32,084 nucleotides of DNA from Oscillospiraceae bacterium (GCA_902775105.1 CACYLC010000028.1:1-32084), one strand, 5' to 3'. Shown: positions 6,813-15,862, counted from the stretch's first letter. The notes: generated by a model not told the origin, from the sequence alone. Made by a program: numbers and translations.

Positions 6813-8015
6813 GTGAGGGAAAGCGTATCCACATCCCAACTGATCGCAGAGGCAGAGGCGCTGTCCGAGCGCATGAAAAGTCTCTACCGTATCATCCATC
6901 AGAATCCGGAGCTGGGGCGAGAGGAGCGGGAGACTGCTGTCCTCGTAGAGCGAACGCTCTCCTCCATGCACTGGGAGACATCCCGTGTGGCAGACACTGG
7001 AGTCATCGGTCTCCTCCGGGGCAAAAGGCCGGGTAGGACGGCGGCGCTTCGGGCGGAGTTGGACGCACTGCCGATTCAGGAGGAGAGCGGCCTTCTCTGG
7101 TCATCCCAAAAGCCGGGAGTAATGCACGCCTGCGGACATGACTTTCATACCGCCGCTCTGTTGGGAGCGGCGCACCTTCTTGCCGCCCGCCGGGCGGAAT
7201 TGGAGGGCAATGTCAAGCTGTTTTTCCAGCCCGACGAGGAGAGAGACGGCGGGGCCGAACGAATGATTGCAGCCGGGTGCATGGAGCATCCCACGGTAAA
7301 CGCCGTCTTTGCCCTCCACTGCGACAGCGGGCTGAATGTGGGAACCGTCGCCGCCGTGTCCGGGCGGATCTGCGCCGCCTCCAATCCCTTCACCGTCATC
7401 CTCCACGGCAGAGGCTCCCACGGTGCAAAGCCGCAGGAGGGAGACGACGTCATCGTGGCGGCAGCCCAGATCATTCAGGCCATCCAGACCATTCCAAGCC
7501 GCCGCACAGCCCCCACAGAGCCGGTGGTCATTACCGTCGGCGCCCTCCACAGCGGCTCTGCAGGAAACGTCCTCCCCACAGAGGCCCGGCTCAAGGGCAT
7601 CATCCGCACCATGGGCGGCGAGCTGCGGAAGCAGATAACAGAGCAGTTTCGAACCATTGTCCAACACACCGCCGAGGCCATGGGCGTCCGGGCGGAAATT
7701 CAGATTGAGGAGAGCTACCCCGGCGTCTGCAATGACAGGGACTGTACCCGTCTGGTGCAGCGGGTGGCCGGGCAGTTTTTGGGGGCGTCCAACGTCATCA
7801 CAGACCGTCCGCCCTCAATGGGGACGGACGACTTCGGCTATTTCAGTTCCGCCGTGCCGGGGTGCTACTGGCAGCTCGGTACCTCCGACCCGGCGTGGCA
7901 GGAACGCTGGCCCAACCACACGCCCCAGTTTCGTGTCTCGGAGAAGGCACTCCCCATTGCCGCTGCCCTCCATGCGGGGATTGTGCTGGAATACTTAAAC
8001 GGGGGCGGGGTATGA
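6813..8015 (+). CDS. M20 family amidohydrolase
   Basis: A 400-residue metallopeptidase of the M20D amidohydrolase group (N-acyl-amino-acid or hippurate hydrolase type), which cleaves an acyl group or amino acid from an amide substrate in the cytosol. The metal-binding motif HACGHD (C107, H109) and the catalytic/metal acids in FFQPDEE (E142-E143) are present, and H169 lies at the expected place. The middle (about 185-300) is the dimerisation lid domain with a GRGSHGAKP motif. The start is GTG at 6813, with AAAGGAG seven bases upstream. The next gene begins inside its stop codon (ATGA), so the two are translationally coupled. The exact substrate is unknown. Confidence 0.9.
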   Translation: MRESVSTSQLIAEAEALSERMKSLYRIIHQNPELGREERETAVLVERTLSSMHWETSRVADTGVIGLLRGKRPGRTAALRAELDALPIQEESGLLWSSQKPGVMHACGHDFHTAALLGAAHLLAARRAELEGNVKLFFQPDEERDGGAERMIAAGCMEHPTVNAVFALHCDSGLNVGTVAAVSGRICAASNPFTVILHGRGSHGAKPQEGDDVIVAAAQIIQAIQTIPSRRTAPTEPVVITVGALHSGSAGNVLPTEARLKGIIRTMGGELRKQITEQFRTIVQHTAEAMGVRAEIQIEESYPGVCNDRDCTRLVQRVAGQFLGASNVITDRPPSMGTDDFGYFSSAVPGCYWQLGTSDPAWQERWPNHTPQFRVSEKALPIAAALHAGIVLEYLNGGGV

Positions 8016-8980
8016 GGGGGCTTCTCTCGCCGGGGGCGACGGTATTTCTCACGGCTCCCGCCTCCCCGGTGACGGAGGAGCAGGCGAGGCAGGGCGTGGC
8101 GGCATTGGAGCATCTAGGGTTTTCCGTACAGACGGGGCAATCCCTTTCCGAAAGCTGCAGGGGCTACGCCGCCGGGACGCCTCAGGCACGGGGGGCGGAG
8201 CTGAACCGGGCCTTTGCCGATCCCGCCGTGGATGCCGTCTGGTGCGCCAGAGGGGGGTATACGGCGGCGTCTGTCCTGCCCTTTTTGGACTATCCCCGCA
8301 TCTCCTGCCATCCCAAGCCCTTCATCGGTTACAGTGACATCACCGCCCTCCACGCGGCTCTGAACCAATACAGCGGCCTTGTCACCTGGCACGGGCCAAT
8401 GGCCTGCTCCGATTTGGCGGCCCGTCCGGAGCCGGGGACGCTGGACTGTCTTGGGGAGATGCTGATGTCAGGCGGCGTCCGGCTCTACCGCAATCCGGAC
8501 GGCAGTTCCCTCCAGGTGCTCCGGCCGGGGCGGGCAGAGGGGATCACGGTGGGAGGCAATCTCACCGTGTTCTGCTCCCTTCTGGGGACAAGGTGGATGC
8601 CGGAGACGGCGGGACGCATCCTCTTTCTGGAGGAGGTAGACGAACCCGTCCCGGCGGTGGAGCGGCTGCTGGGACAATTAGAGCGGGCGGGCGTCTTTTA
8701 CCGTGCTGCCGGGGTACTGCTGGGGTGCTTTACCCGCTGCGAGAACCGCTACTGTGCCGAATACGATGTAAATGCCCTTTTGCGGGACTTTTTCTGCCGT
8801 TTCCCCATCCCCGTGACAGGGGGACTGGAATGCGGCCACTGCTCCCCCACGGGGACGCTGCCGCTGGGGGCGCTCTGCCGGATGGATGAGGGGCAGATTC
8901 AGTTTTTCCCAGCCAACAGCCCTCCTGCAATTCAGCCAATGGAGGGGAAGTATTCTGAACGCGATGATTATTTATCGTAA
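8012..8980 (+). CDS. S66 family LD-carboxypeptidase / MccF-like serine peptidase
   Basis: A 322-residue S66 serine peptidase. Family members trim the terminal D-amino acid from muropeptide tetrapeptides during cell-wall recycling (LdcA) or cleave microcin C-type compounds (MccF). The nucleophile S108 is in the GYSDI motif, the acid is E207/E208 in FLEEVDE, and H276 is in GHCSPTGTLPLG, giving the Ser-Glu-His triad. The oxyanion-forming CARGGY loop is at about 78-83. No signal peptide is seen, so it should be cytosolic. The start at 8012 overlaps the stop of the M20 gene by four bases. A longer in-frame start inside that gene was rejected. Coupling to an amidohydrolase suggests a joint role in peptide or cell-wall fragment breakdown. 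Confidence 0.92.
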   Translation: MRGLLSPGATVFLTAPASPVTEEQARQGVAALEHLGFSVQTGQSLSESCRGYAAGTPQARGAELNRAFADPAVDAVWCARGGYTAASVLPFLDYPRISCHPKPFIGYSDITALHAALNQYSGLVTWHGPMACSDLAARPEPGTLDCLGEMLMSGGVRLYRNPDGSSLQVLRPGRAEGITVGGNLTVFCSLLGTRWMPETAGRILFLEEVDEPVPAVERLLGQLERAGVFYRAAGVLLGCFTRCENRYCAEYDVNALLRDFFCRFPIPVTGGLECGHCSPTGTLPLGALCRMDEGQIQFFPANSPPAIQPMEGKYSERDDYLS

Positions 8981-8995
8981 TACAAAGAAAAACCA

Positions 8996-9024
8996 TTGAC
9001 AAACGAAATGCGGCTGGCTATAAT
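8996..9024 (+). promoter_or_regulatory. Perfect-consensus sigma-A promoter
   Basis: TTGACA at 8996-9001, exactly 17 bases, then TATAAT at 9019-9024. The predicted start is about 9031, 27 bases before the ATG of the DUF2975 gene. It is the only promoter in the window with both boxes and the spacing perfect. Confidence 0.9.
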
Positions 9025-9057
9025 AGACACAATCTCAATTCTGATTGGAGGATCATT

Positions 9058-9537
9058 ATGGAACAAAAGGCATTATCAAAATGGCTTAAGATCATACTGA
9101 TAGATGTCGGTATCTGCGGCTTAATCGTTTACCTTATGATTATTCCGAGTTATGGTCAATCGCTGGTGTTTGATTATCCTGAATTTTCTAACCGCTTTTG
9201 GCCGTGGCTGACATTTCTATGGGCAAGCGGAATCCCCTGCTATACTGCACTCGTATTTGGATGGAAAATCTCTTCTAACATTGGCAGAGATCGGTCTTTT
9301 TCAAACGAGAATGCAAAATATCTGAAATGGATATCGTGGCTTGCGGCAGGAGACGGAATTTTTTTCTTTGTCGGAAATGTAATTTTGCTGTTTGCTGATA
9401 TGAGCCATCCGGGCGTTGCGCTTTTATCCCTACTGATTGTGTTCGCCGGAGTTGCTGTGGCAGTTGCTGCAGCAGCATTATCTCATTTGATTCAGAAAGC
9501 GGCGGTCTTGCAGGAACAGAGTGATCTTACAATTTGA
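9058..9537 (+). CDS. DUF2975 domain-containing membrane protein
   Basis: A 159-residue membrane protein with four hydrophobic helices at about residues 10-30, 48-68, 90-112 and 120-143. The SSNIGRDRSFSNENAKYLKWISWL stretch around residues 71-94 is typical of DUF2975 (in particular the GRDRSFSxEN part). The family has no known biochemical role but is regularly paired with a small Cro/CI-type regulator, as here: the next gene begins 12 bases downstream. Codon use is clearly richer in A and T than in the peptidases to the left and the ATPase genes to the right, which suggests separate acquisition. It has a good ribosome site (TTGGAGG) and a perfect promoter. Confidence 0.85.
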   Translation: MEQKALSKWLKIILIDVGICGLIVYLMIIPSYGQSLVFDYPEFSNRFWPWLTFLWASGIPCYTALVFGWKISSNIGRDRSFSNENAKYLKWISWLAAGDGIFFFVGNVILLFADMSHPGVALLSLLIVFAGVAVAVAAAALSHLIQKAAVLQEQSDLTI

Positions 9538-9548
9538 GGGAGGCACAC

Positions 9549-9764
9549 ATGGAAGGAGATATTATTTTTAACATCGATGTTATGCTTGCCAAACGTAAGA
9601 TGAGTGTTACTGAACTTGCGGATAAGGTTGGAATAACCGTCACCAATATGTCTATTTTGAAAACAGGAAAAGCTAAGGCAATAAAAGTCAGTACACTAGC
9701 TAAGCTTTGTGAAGCTCTTGATTGTCAGCCGGGAGACATTCTGGAATTTAAGGTCGATCAATAA
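9549..9764 (+). CDS. Small XRE/Cro-CI family transcriptional regulator
   Basis: A 71-residue protein that is nearly all helix-turn-helix (about residues 10-60): RKMSVTELADKVGITVTNMSILKTGKAKAIKVSTLAKLCEALDCQPGDIL has the two recognition helices and the C-terminal helix of the YozG-like regulators. The ATG at 9549 was chosen because a GAGGGAGG site lies five bases upstream. A TTG at 9534 was rejected. It follows the DUF2975 gene and probably shares its transcript. In other Firmicutes the regulator is thought to act on its own operon, and the membrane partner may sense a signal or hold the regulator at the membrane. That idea is inference. Confidence 0.9.
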   Translation: MEGDIIFNIDVMLAKRKMSVTELADKVGITVTNMSILKTGKAKAIKVSTLAKLCEALDCQPGDILEFKVDQ

Positions 9765-9781
9765 CAAAGGAGAAATTTGAT

Positions 9782-9937
9782 ATGGATGAAAGCAAGCCGG
9801 AGCATCTTCTGCCGCTGGACGGGCTGAACGGCTTTATCGTGATTCCCATGAAGCATATCATCCTTCAAAGCAGAAAGTCCTTCAAAATATGGTTTATGAC
9901 AGCGGCTGTCTCTCTGACGGCGCTCTACTTCTTTTAA
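9782..9937 (+). CDS. Small single-helix membrane ORF (51 residues)
   Basis: A short ORF of 51 codons (ATG at 9782, TAA at 9935-9937) that I translated by hand. It has an AAAGGAG site nine bases before the ATG, and it begins 17 bases after the regulator stop. The N-terminal 30 residues are polar to mixed (MDESKPEHLLPLDGLNGF...), and the last 20 (FKIWFMTAAVSLTALYFF end) form one hydrophobic segment. Unlike the two genes before it, its codons are GC-rich and host-like. I do not recognise it. It could be a real small membrane protein of the operon or the N-terminal remnant of a longer gene. A hairpin terminator follows 12 bases later. Confidence 0.5.
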   Translation: MDESKPEHLLPLDGLNGFIVIPMKHIILQSRKSFKIWFMTAAVSLTALYFF

Positions 9938-9949
9938 ACAGAAGAAACC

Positions 9950-9978
9950 GCCCCTCTCTGTTCACGGCAGAGAGGGGC
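9950..9978. terminator. Hairpin terminator between convergent operons
   Basis: A perfect 11-base stem, GCCCCTCTCTG/CAGAGAGGGGC, encloses a 7-base loop. The plus-strand side is followed by an A+T-rich stretch (AATTATTTA), and the minus-strand side by GGTTTCTTC. It lies between the small ORF ending at 9937 and the end of the V-ATPase operon at 9999. Both T-runs are imperfect. Confidence 0.75.
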
Positions 9979-9998
9979 AATTATTTAGCAGGGAAATA

Positions 9999-10685
9999 TC
10001 ACTTGTAGAGGTTGAGCGCCTTGGCAGTCTCCTGCCGCTTCTGGTTGATCGTCTCAGCCATCATCATATCCTTCACCTTCATCAGGCGGATGGTGTTGTT
10101 GCGCTCGTTCTCGTCCAGCTTCATGGAGATGGACTTGATCTTGGCCTGACAGTCGGGAATGACCACGTATTCCAGGGCGTTCACCCGGCGGCGGGTCTTT
10201 TCGATCTCCTCCGCCATGAGCTGGCAGGCCTTTTCGATCTGGGCCAGCTTGAGCATATCCTCAAACACAGAGGACAGAGCGTCCACCGCACCGTCCAGCT
10301 CGCCGCTGGTGGCGGCAAATCCGTAGGGGTAGATTTCCCCGGCGTCGGCGCTGCGGGTGGAGAACTGATACATGGGCACGTTGACGGACATGATGTTCTT
10401 GTAGCTCATGTTCAGGTCAACGCTCTGCTTGGGATAGAGCAGGGACTGCTCCAGCATCTCGCTGCTCATGACGGCGGAGGCCACGGTAAAAGACCCGTGG
10501 GCACGCATGAGCCCTTCCTCCACCTTTTTGCGCAGCGCCCGGTTTTCCCGAATCATGTCGAGAAACTGCTTCATCAGCTCGTCCCGCTTGTCTTTCAGCA
10601 GCTTATGGCCCCGGGTGGAGGTGGCCAGCTTACGCTTCTGCTTCGTCAGCTCCATGCGGGTGGCGTTTACATTTGCGGAAGGCAT
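9999..10685 (-). CDS. ntpD: V-type ATP synthase subunit D
   Basis: A 228-residue subunit D, the central rotor shaft that transmits rotation between the A3B3 head and the membrane ring. The N-terminus (MPSANVNATRMELTKQKRKLATSTRGHKLLKDKRDEL) is the family signature. The protein is mostly two long coiled-coil helices (about 10-70 and 130-200) with a short beta hairpin between. It is the last gene of the ATPase operon, starting 13 bases after subunit B, with an AAGGAGGG site seven bases before the ATG. A terminator hairpin lies just beyond. Its length is somewhat above the usual 200-215 residues. Confidence 0.96.
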   Translation of the reverse strand: MPSANVNATRMELTKQKRKLATSTRGHKLLKDKRDELMKQFLDMIRENRALRKKVEEGLMRAHGSFTVASAVMSSEMLEQSLLYPKQSVDLNMSYKNIMSVNVPMYQFSTRSADAGEIYPYGFAATSGELDGAVDALSSVFEDMLKLAQIEKACQLMAEEIEKTRRRVNALEYVVIPDCQAKIKSISMKLDENERNNTIRLMKVKDMMMAETINQKRQETAKALNLYK

Positions 10686-10698
10686 CTGTTATCCCTCC

Positions 10699-12078
10699 TT
10701 AATCCTGCTTGCCGTGGAGATACTTCTCGATAAACTCAGGCTTAATGCGCTTCAGCTCGTTCTCCGGCAGGATCTTCAAGAGCTCCCAGCCCAGATCCAG
10801 CGTTTCCGTAATGGAACGGTTTTCGTCCTGCCCCTGGGTGACGTAGCGCTTTTCAAATTCGTCTGCGAACTTGGCGTACTTCAGGTCGGTGGGGGACAGA
10901 GCCGCCTCGCCCAGAATGGCCATCAGCTCCTGATTCTCCTTGCCGGTGGCGTAGGCGGCAAAGAGCTGGTTCATGGTGCCGGCGTGATCCTCACGGGTCT
11001 TTTTGGCGCCGATGCCCTTGTCCTTCAAACGGGACAGGGAGGGCAGCACGTCTACGGGAGGCAGCACGCTCTTGCGGTACAGCTCACGGGAGAGGATGAT
11101 CTGACCCTCGGTGATATAGCCGGTCAGGTCGGGGATGGGGTGGGTCTTGTCATCCTCAGGCATGGTCAGAATGGGGATCATGGTGATGGAGCCGGGCTGA
11201 CCCAGATGACGGCCTGCACGCTCGTACATAGTGGCAAGGTCGGTGTAGAGGTAGCCGGGATAGCCACGGCGGCCGGGGACCTCCTTCTTGGCGGCGGAGA
11301 TCTCACGCAGCGCCTCAGCGTAGTTGGTGATGTCGGTCAGGATGACCAGAACATGCATCCCCTTGTCAAAGGCCAGATACTCGGCGGCGGTCAGCGCCAT
11401 ACGGGGGGTGGAGATACGCTCGGCGGCGGGGTCGTTTGCCAGATTGATGAACATGACGGAGCGGTCCAGAGCGCCGGTACGGGTAAACTCCTGCACGAAG
11501 TATTCCGACTCCTCGAAGGTGATGCCGATGGCGGCAAAGACGACGGCGAACTTGCTCTCGTCGTCCAGCACCCGTGCCTGACGGGCGATTTGAGCGGCCA
11601 ACTGGTTGTGGGGCAGACCGGAGCCGGAGAAGATGGGCAGCTTCTGACCACGGACGAGGGTGTTCAGTCCGTCAATGGTGGAGATGCCCGTCTGAATGAA
11701 CTCGTCGGGGTAGTCCCGGGCGGCGGGATTCATGGCAAGGCCGTTGATGTCCCGGTGCGCCTCCGGCAGAATGGCGGGGCCGCCGTCAATGGGCACGCCC
11801 ATGCCGCTGAACACACGGCCCAGCATATCTTCGGAGACAGCCAGCTCCAGAGGATGGCCTAAAAAGCGCACCTTGGACTCTGCCAGATTGATCCCCGCGG
11901 CAGCCTCATAGAGCTGGACGACGGCGCTGTCGCCGCTCACCTCCAGCACCTTGCCCCGGCGGAGGGAGCCGTCAGACAGCTCGATCTCTACCAGTTCGTC
12001 ATAGGTGACGCCCTGCACCCGGCGCACCACCATCAGAGGGCCGTTGATGGATTCGATGGTTTTGTATTCCTTGATCAT
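10699..12078 (-). CDS. ntpB: V-type ATP synthase subunit B
   Basis: A 459-residue subunit B, the non-catalytic nucleotide-binding subunit that alternates with A in the cytosolic A3B3 ring. The beta-barrel (residues 1-75), a nucleotide-fold domain (about 75-350) and the C-terminal helical domain are present. The P-loop position reads [19 protein letters not shown], lacking the Walker Lys-Thr, as expected for B. The ATG at 12078 shares one base with the stop of subunit A, so A and B should be made together, matching their equal stoichiometry. Confidence 0.97.
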   Translation of the reverse strand: MIKEYKTIESINGPLMVVRRVQGVTYDELVEIELSDGSLRRGKVLEVSGDSAVVQLYEAAAGINLAESKVRFLGHPLELAVSEDMLGRVFSGMGVPIDGGPAILPEAHRDINGLAMNPAARDYPDEFIQTGISTIDGLNTLVRGQKLPIFSGSGLPHNQLAAQIARQARVLDDESKFAVVFAAIGITFEESEYFVQEFTRTGALDRSVMFINLANDPAAERISTPRMALTAAEYLAFDKGMHVLVILTDITNYAEALREISAAKKEVPGRRGYPGYLYTDLATMYERAGRHLGQPGSITMIPILTMPEDDKTHPIPDLTGYITEGQIILSRELYRKSVLPPVDVLPSLSRLKDKGIGAKKTREDHAGTMNQLFAAYATGKENQELMAILGEAALSPTDLKYAKFADEFEKRYVTQGQDENRSITETLDLGWELLKILPENELKRIKPEFIEKYLHGKQD

Positions 12079-13847
12079 CAGTCTTCCTCCCCTCTCTCGG
12101 CGATGGCCTCGATCTGCTGCTCCATATCCCTGCCGATCTGGGCGTAGGCGTTTTCGTACTCGTCCACGGGCACACTCTTGGCACGGCCGATTCCGTTCCG
12201 GGCGTCGATAGAGAAGAGAGCCTCCAAATCGGCGCCCTTCTGCAGGGCGGCTCTTGCCAGCTTGTCGTAGTCCAGAATCAGACGCAGCATCAGGAACTGA
12301 CGGCGATAGTCAGAGAACCAGTCGATGTCCACAAAGGCGTTCTGCTGGAGGAAGTCCTCACGGATCATGCGGGCGGTCTCCAGCGTCAACTGGTCGTTGG
12401 GAGACAGAGAGTCCTTGCCGACCAGCTGGACGATCTCGTTGAGGCTGGCCTCCTCCTGCAGGAGCGCCATGGCCTTGGCACGGTTTTTGGCAAAGTCAGG
12501 GCCCAGGTTTTCGTCATACCACGGACGGAGGGACTCCTCATACAGGGAGTAGGAGTTCAGCCAGTTGATGGCGGGGAAGTGACGGCGATAGGCCAGAGAG
12601 GAGTCCAGCGACCAGAACACCTTGACGATGCGCATGGTGCCCTGAGAGACCGGCTCGGACAGGTCGCCGCCCGGAGGGGAGACTGCGCCCACAGCGGTCA
12701 GGCTGCCCTTGCGCCCCTCGTCGGAGCCAATGCACTGGACGATGCCGGCGCGCTCGTAGAACTGAGCCAGACGGGAGGCCAGATAGGCGGGGTAGCCCTC
12801 CTCACCGGGCATCTCTTCCATACGGCCGGACATCTCACGCAGCGCCTCCGCCCAACGGGAGGTGGAGTCGGCGATGACGGCCACGTCATAGCCCATGTCA
12901 CGGAAGTACTCGGCAATGGTAATGCCGGTATAGACGGATGCCTCACGGGCGGCCACGGGCATATCCGAGGTATTGGCAATGAGGACGGTACGCTTCATCA
13001 GCGTCTCGCCGGTGCGGGGGTCAACCAGCTCCGGGAACTCCCGGAGCACGTCAGTCATCTCGTTACCGCGCTCGCCGCAGCCGATGTAGACCACGATATC
13101 CACGTCAGACCACTTGGCGAGGGCGTGCTGGACCACCGTCTTGCCGGAGCCGAAGGGGCCGGGGACTGCCGCCGTGCCGCCCTTTGCCACGGGGAACATG
13201 GTGTCGATGATCCGCTGACCGGACTGGAGGGGACGGTTGGGAGGATACTTCTTGGCGTAGGGACGGCCAATCCGAACCGGCCACTTCTGCATCATGGTCA
13301 GCTCTTCTGTGGTGCCGTCGTCGTGTTCCAAAACGGCGATGGTGTCCGTCACCTTGAAGGAGCCGGACTGGATGGACTTGATGGTACCCTTGCTCTTGAC
13401 GGGAACCATGATATGGTGGTTGACGGAGGGGGTCTCCTGCACGTCGCCGAGGAAGTCTCCGCCGACGACTTTATCGCCGACTTTGGCGGTGGCCTTAAAC
13501 GCCCAGACCTTGTCCCGGTCGAGGGCGGGAACCTCAATACCGCGGCTGATGTTGGAGCCGCAAATATTCATAATGCCCTCCAGCGGGCGCTGGATGCCGT
13601 CGTAGATATTCTCCAGCAGGCCGGGGCCAAGCTCTACGGAGAGCTGTGCGCCGGTGGTGACCACCTCGGCGCCGGGGCCGATACCGGAGGTCTCCTCGTA
13701 GACCTGAATGGAGGCGGCATCGCCGTTCATATTCAGGATCTCGCCGATCAGCCGCTGCTCACCCACACGAACCACGTCGGACATATTGGCATCCTGCATG
13801 CCGGTGGCGACCACCAGCGGGCCGGACACCTTGACAATTTTGCCCAT
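12078..13847 (-). CDS. ntpA: V-type ATP synthase catalytic subunit A
   Basis: A 589-residue catalytic subunit that hydrolyses (or makes) ATP. The Walker A loop [12 protein letters not shown] begins at G230 with K236 and T237, and the CGERGNEM motif at 257-264 supplies the catalytic glutamate. The non-homologous insertion typical of A subunits (about 115-190) is present, separating it from F-type beta. ATG at 13847, with a GAAGG site ten bases upstream. It follows subunit F by 19 bases and overlaps subunit B by one base. Confidence 0.97.
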   Translation of the reverse strand: MGKIVKVSGPLVVATGMQDANMSDVVRVGEQRLIGEILNMNGDAASIQVYEETSGIGPGAEVVTTGAQLSVELGPGLLENIYDGIQRPLEGIMNICGSNISRGIEVPALDRDKVWAFKATAKVGDKVVGGDFLGDVQETPSVNHHIMVPVKSKGTIKSIQSGSFKVTDTIAVLEHDDGTTEELTMMQKWPVRIGRPYAKKYPPNRPLQSGQRIIDTMFPVAKGGTAAVPGPFGSGKTVVQHALAKWSDVDIVVYIGCGERGNEMTDVLREFPELVDPRTGETLMKRTVLIANTSDMPVAAREASVYTGITIAEYFRDMGYDVAVIADSTSRWAEALREMSGRMEEMPGEEGYPAYLASRLAQFYERAGIVQCIGSDEGRKGSLTAVGAVSPPGGDLSEPVSQGTMRIVKVFWSLDSSLAYRRHFPAINWLNSYSLYEESLRPWYDENLGPDFAKNRAKAMALLQEEASLNEIVQLVGKDSLSPNDQLTLETARMIREDFLQQNAFVDIDWFSDYRRQFLMLRLILDYDKLARAALQKGADLEALFSIDARNGIGRAKSVPVDEYENAYAQIGRDMEQQIEAIAERGEED

Positions 13848-13866
13848 AGGTTTCTACCTTCTTTCC

Positions 13867-14178
13867 TTACAAAATGTCGGCGCCGACCGCACGCTCCACA
13901 GAATCGGTGATGTTTTGCATCCCGATTCCCATGGAGCCGGCCTTGCCGGGAATGAGGATGATGGCCGGCATGACCTCGTCCTTATATTTTCTGATCTCAT
14001 CCTGCATCTCGGCGGCAAACTGCTCCGTCAAATAGATAATGGCAGTCTCGCCGTCCCGGGCCAGATGATGGAGGGTCTTGCGGGCGTCCTCCGCCGTCTC
14101 GGCGGGATGGACGTCCAGTCCCAGCGCCTTAAAGCCCAAAACGCTCTCCCGGTCGCCCAATACTGCGATTTTATACAT
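13867..14178 (-). CDS. ntpG: V-type ATP synthase subunit F
   Basis: A 103-residue subunit F (NtpG in Enterococcus naming), a small Rossmann-like protein that binds subunit D in the rotor stalk. It opens MYKIAVLGDRESVLGFKALG, the family signature, and its C-terminal part contains the PAIILIPG strand. I chose the ATG at 14178. An in-frame GTG at 14187 is possible but sits only four bases after its AAAGG site. The gene overlaps the end of subunit C by eight bases, which suggests coupled translation. Confidence 0.94.
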   Translation of the reverse strand: MYKIAVLGDRESVLGFKALGLDVHPAETAEDARKTLHHLARDGETAIIYLTEQFAAEMQDEIRKYKDEVMPAIILIPGKAGSMGIGMQNITDSVERAVGADIL

Positions 14179-15181
14179 AGGCGTCACGCAGCCTTTCCCG
14201 GATCACGTCGGTGGGAAGTCCCGCCAGACGGCCCGTCAGGATAATGCGGATGGCAGTCTGCTCACTGTCTCTCGCCGCCAGATAGGCGATCAACGGCTGC
14301 TCCCCGAAGGGAATCTGCTTCGCTGCGGAGATCTCGTCTATCAGGGCGTTGTCGCAGGCCTTTTCAAATGCGGTCAGCGCTCCGCCGTGGGAGACTGCCA
14401 TGCCCAGCTCCGCTGCCTCTTCCAGAGGCGTGTGGGCGTAAAGATCCGTCAGGCTGCTCTTTCCGTCTGCCACGGCAGAGAGCCGGGAGAGATCCATCGT
14501 GCCGCCCTCAAAGAGCACGGTTTTCAGGAAATCCCGATCCTTGCCCATGCGCAGCACCCGCACGGCGCTGCGGAGGTTGGCGGCGTCTACCAGAAGCTCT
14601 ACATAGCCCTTGAGAAAGTCAGAGCGGCAGTCCTCCGCCAGTGCGGCCATCTCGTGAAAATAGGCCTGATCCAGCAGAAAGTCGGACTGCTGAGGGTCTT
14701 TCGTGGCGCTCAGCAGCTCTCTGGCCTCGGGAATGGCCCTGGCTAAGGTCTCGGGAACGGCGTCATAGTCCGATTCCGCCACTGCCTTTGCCAGCACTTT
14801 TCCCGGCAGACGGCCGGCGTCCACCAGAAGGCGGTCCGGATGTTCGCCCATAGCCTCGCTTTTCAGCAGCGTCTTGGCATTGTGATAGTCGTATTTGATC
14901 TTGAAAATGTCCAGCATACGGGGGTCTTTGGCGAAGGAATTGAGATCAGCAAAGACCCGGTCCCTGGCCTCGTCCAGCATGCGGGCCACTGTGTCCACGT
15001 TGACCGTATTCAGTTCACCGTAGCCGCACTCAGTCAAAATCCTGGCGGCATCCTCCACCGTAGGTGCATCCAGCATCCGATCCATCCTCGCCTGAGTCAG
15101 CAGGCTGTTTTCCTGCGCCCGGAGATAGGCGGAAAGGAACAGATAGTCCGTATCCTTTATTTTCCTGGTTTTACGTTTCAT
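14171..15181 (-). CDS. ntpC: V-type ATP synthase subunit C
   Basis: A 336-residue subunit C (the bacterial equivalent of eukaryotic subunit d), which caps the proteolipid ring and connects it to the rotor shaft. It is a mostly helical, three-fold repeated protein. The recognisable start is KIKDTDYLFLSAYLRAQENSLLT, and the segment KIKYDYHNAKTLLKSEA at about 92-108 is characteristic. An alternative start is weaker: the ATG at 15181 has GGAGG seven bases upstream. It follows subunit E by 15 bases and overlaps subunit F. Confidence 0.95.
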   Translation of the reverse strand: MKRKTRKIKDTDYLFLSAYLRAQENSLLTQARMDRMLDAPTVEDAARILTECGYGELNTVNVDTVARMLDEARDRVFADLNSFAKDPRMLDIFKIKYDYHNAKTLLKSEAMGEHPDRLLVDAGRLPGKVLAKAVAESDYDAVPETLARAIPEARELLSATKDPQQSDFLLDQAYFHEMAALAEDCRSDFLKGYVELLVDAANLRSAVRVLRMGKDRDFLKTVLFEGGTMDLSRLSAVADGKSSLTDLYAHTPLEEAAELGMAVSHGGALTAFEKACDNALIDEISAAKQIPFGEQPLIAYLAARDSEQTAIRIILTGRLAGLPTDVIRERLRDAYV

Positions 15182-15196
15182 TTCGGTTCCTCCGGC

Positions 15197-15796
15197 TCAT
15201 GCGAACAGCACGTTTGCCACATCGCCTGAGACGGAGCCTCTGGCCAGCCGTACCAGCGTTTCGAAGGTGCAGTTGACCTCCACATCGCCATCCGCCACCA
15301 ACAGGCCGCCCTGAAAATCACGGGACTCCTGACTCAGGGTCAGCTTTGCCGTTCTGCCCGCCTGGGCCAGCAGCTTGTTGGCCTTCGTCGCCACCTTGAC
15401 GCCGTAGCGGGCCCGATCCGTCTTAGACAGGATCAGCTGTTCGGAGCCGGTGGAGGAGGCCTTGACGGTGAGCTTTGCCAGAAGGTCGATGTACGCTTCT
15501 TCCGGCAGACTGCGCAGCTTGTCCAGCGCCAGGTCGAAGGCCTTGTCCAGCACCTCCTGCTTGACGGCCAGCAGCTGATGGCGGCGCTCCATCTCGGCGG
15601 CGCTTCTCAGGCGGCTGCGGCGCTCTTCCGCCTGGGTCTTTCCCCTGGCCAGAATCTGTTCCGTCAGCTGGTCTGCCTCGGCCTGATAGCGGGCAGTGAC
15701 TACATCGGCGTCTGCCTGAGCCTGGGTGAGAATGGCATCGGCGTCCTCACGGGCGTCTGCGGCAATGCGCTGGGTGATTTTTTCAATTCCGTTCAT
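15197..15796 (-). CDS. ntpE: V-type ATP synthase subunit E
   Basis: A 199-residue subunit E, half of the peripheral stalk that holds the A3B3 head still. Residues 5-90 are a highly charged, alanine-rich helix (QRIAADAREDADAILTQAQADADVV...), which pairs with the H/G subunit. The rest (100-199) is the globular domain that binds A/B, with the QGGLLVADGDVEVNCTFETLV motif near the end. The start at 15796 follows an AAAGGCGGT ribosome site eight bases away. That site can pair with bases just after the ntpK stop (see the hairpin at 15805-15859). Confidence 0.95.
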   Translation of the reverse strand: MNGIEKITQRIAADAREDADAILTQAQADADVVTARYQAEADQLTEQILARGKTQAEERRSRLRSAAEMERRHQLLAVKQEVLDKAFDLALDKLRSLPEEAYIDLLAKLTVKASSTGSEQLILSKTDRARYGVKVATKANKLLAQAGRTAKLTLSQESRDFQGGLLVADGDVEVNCTFETLVRLARGSVSGDVANVLFA

Positions 15797-15804
15797 GCAG
15801 TTTT

Positions 15805-15859
15805 ACCGCCTTTCCACTTGAATTGGTTGTGCTTACCGTCCATAGGACAGCAAGGCGGT
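15805..15859 (-). promoter_or_regulatory. Intercistronic hairpin covering the ntpE ribosome site
   Basis: In the mRNA, ACCGCCTT (15859-15852), which begins three bases after the ntpK stop codon, is the exact complement of AAGGCGGT (15812-15805), which is the ribosome site of ntpE. The 39-base loop holds a smaller GTCC-TAT-GGAC hairpin. If formed, the stem would reduce initiation at ntpE relative to ntpK. The pairing is seen; the effect is inferred. Confidence 0.5.
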
Positions 15860-15862
15860 TTC

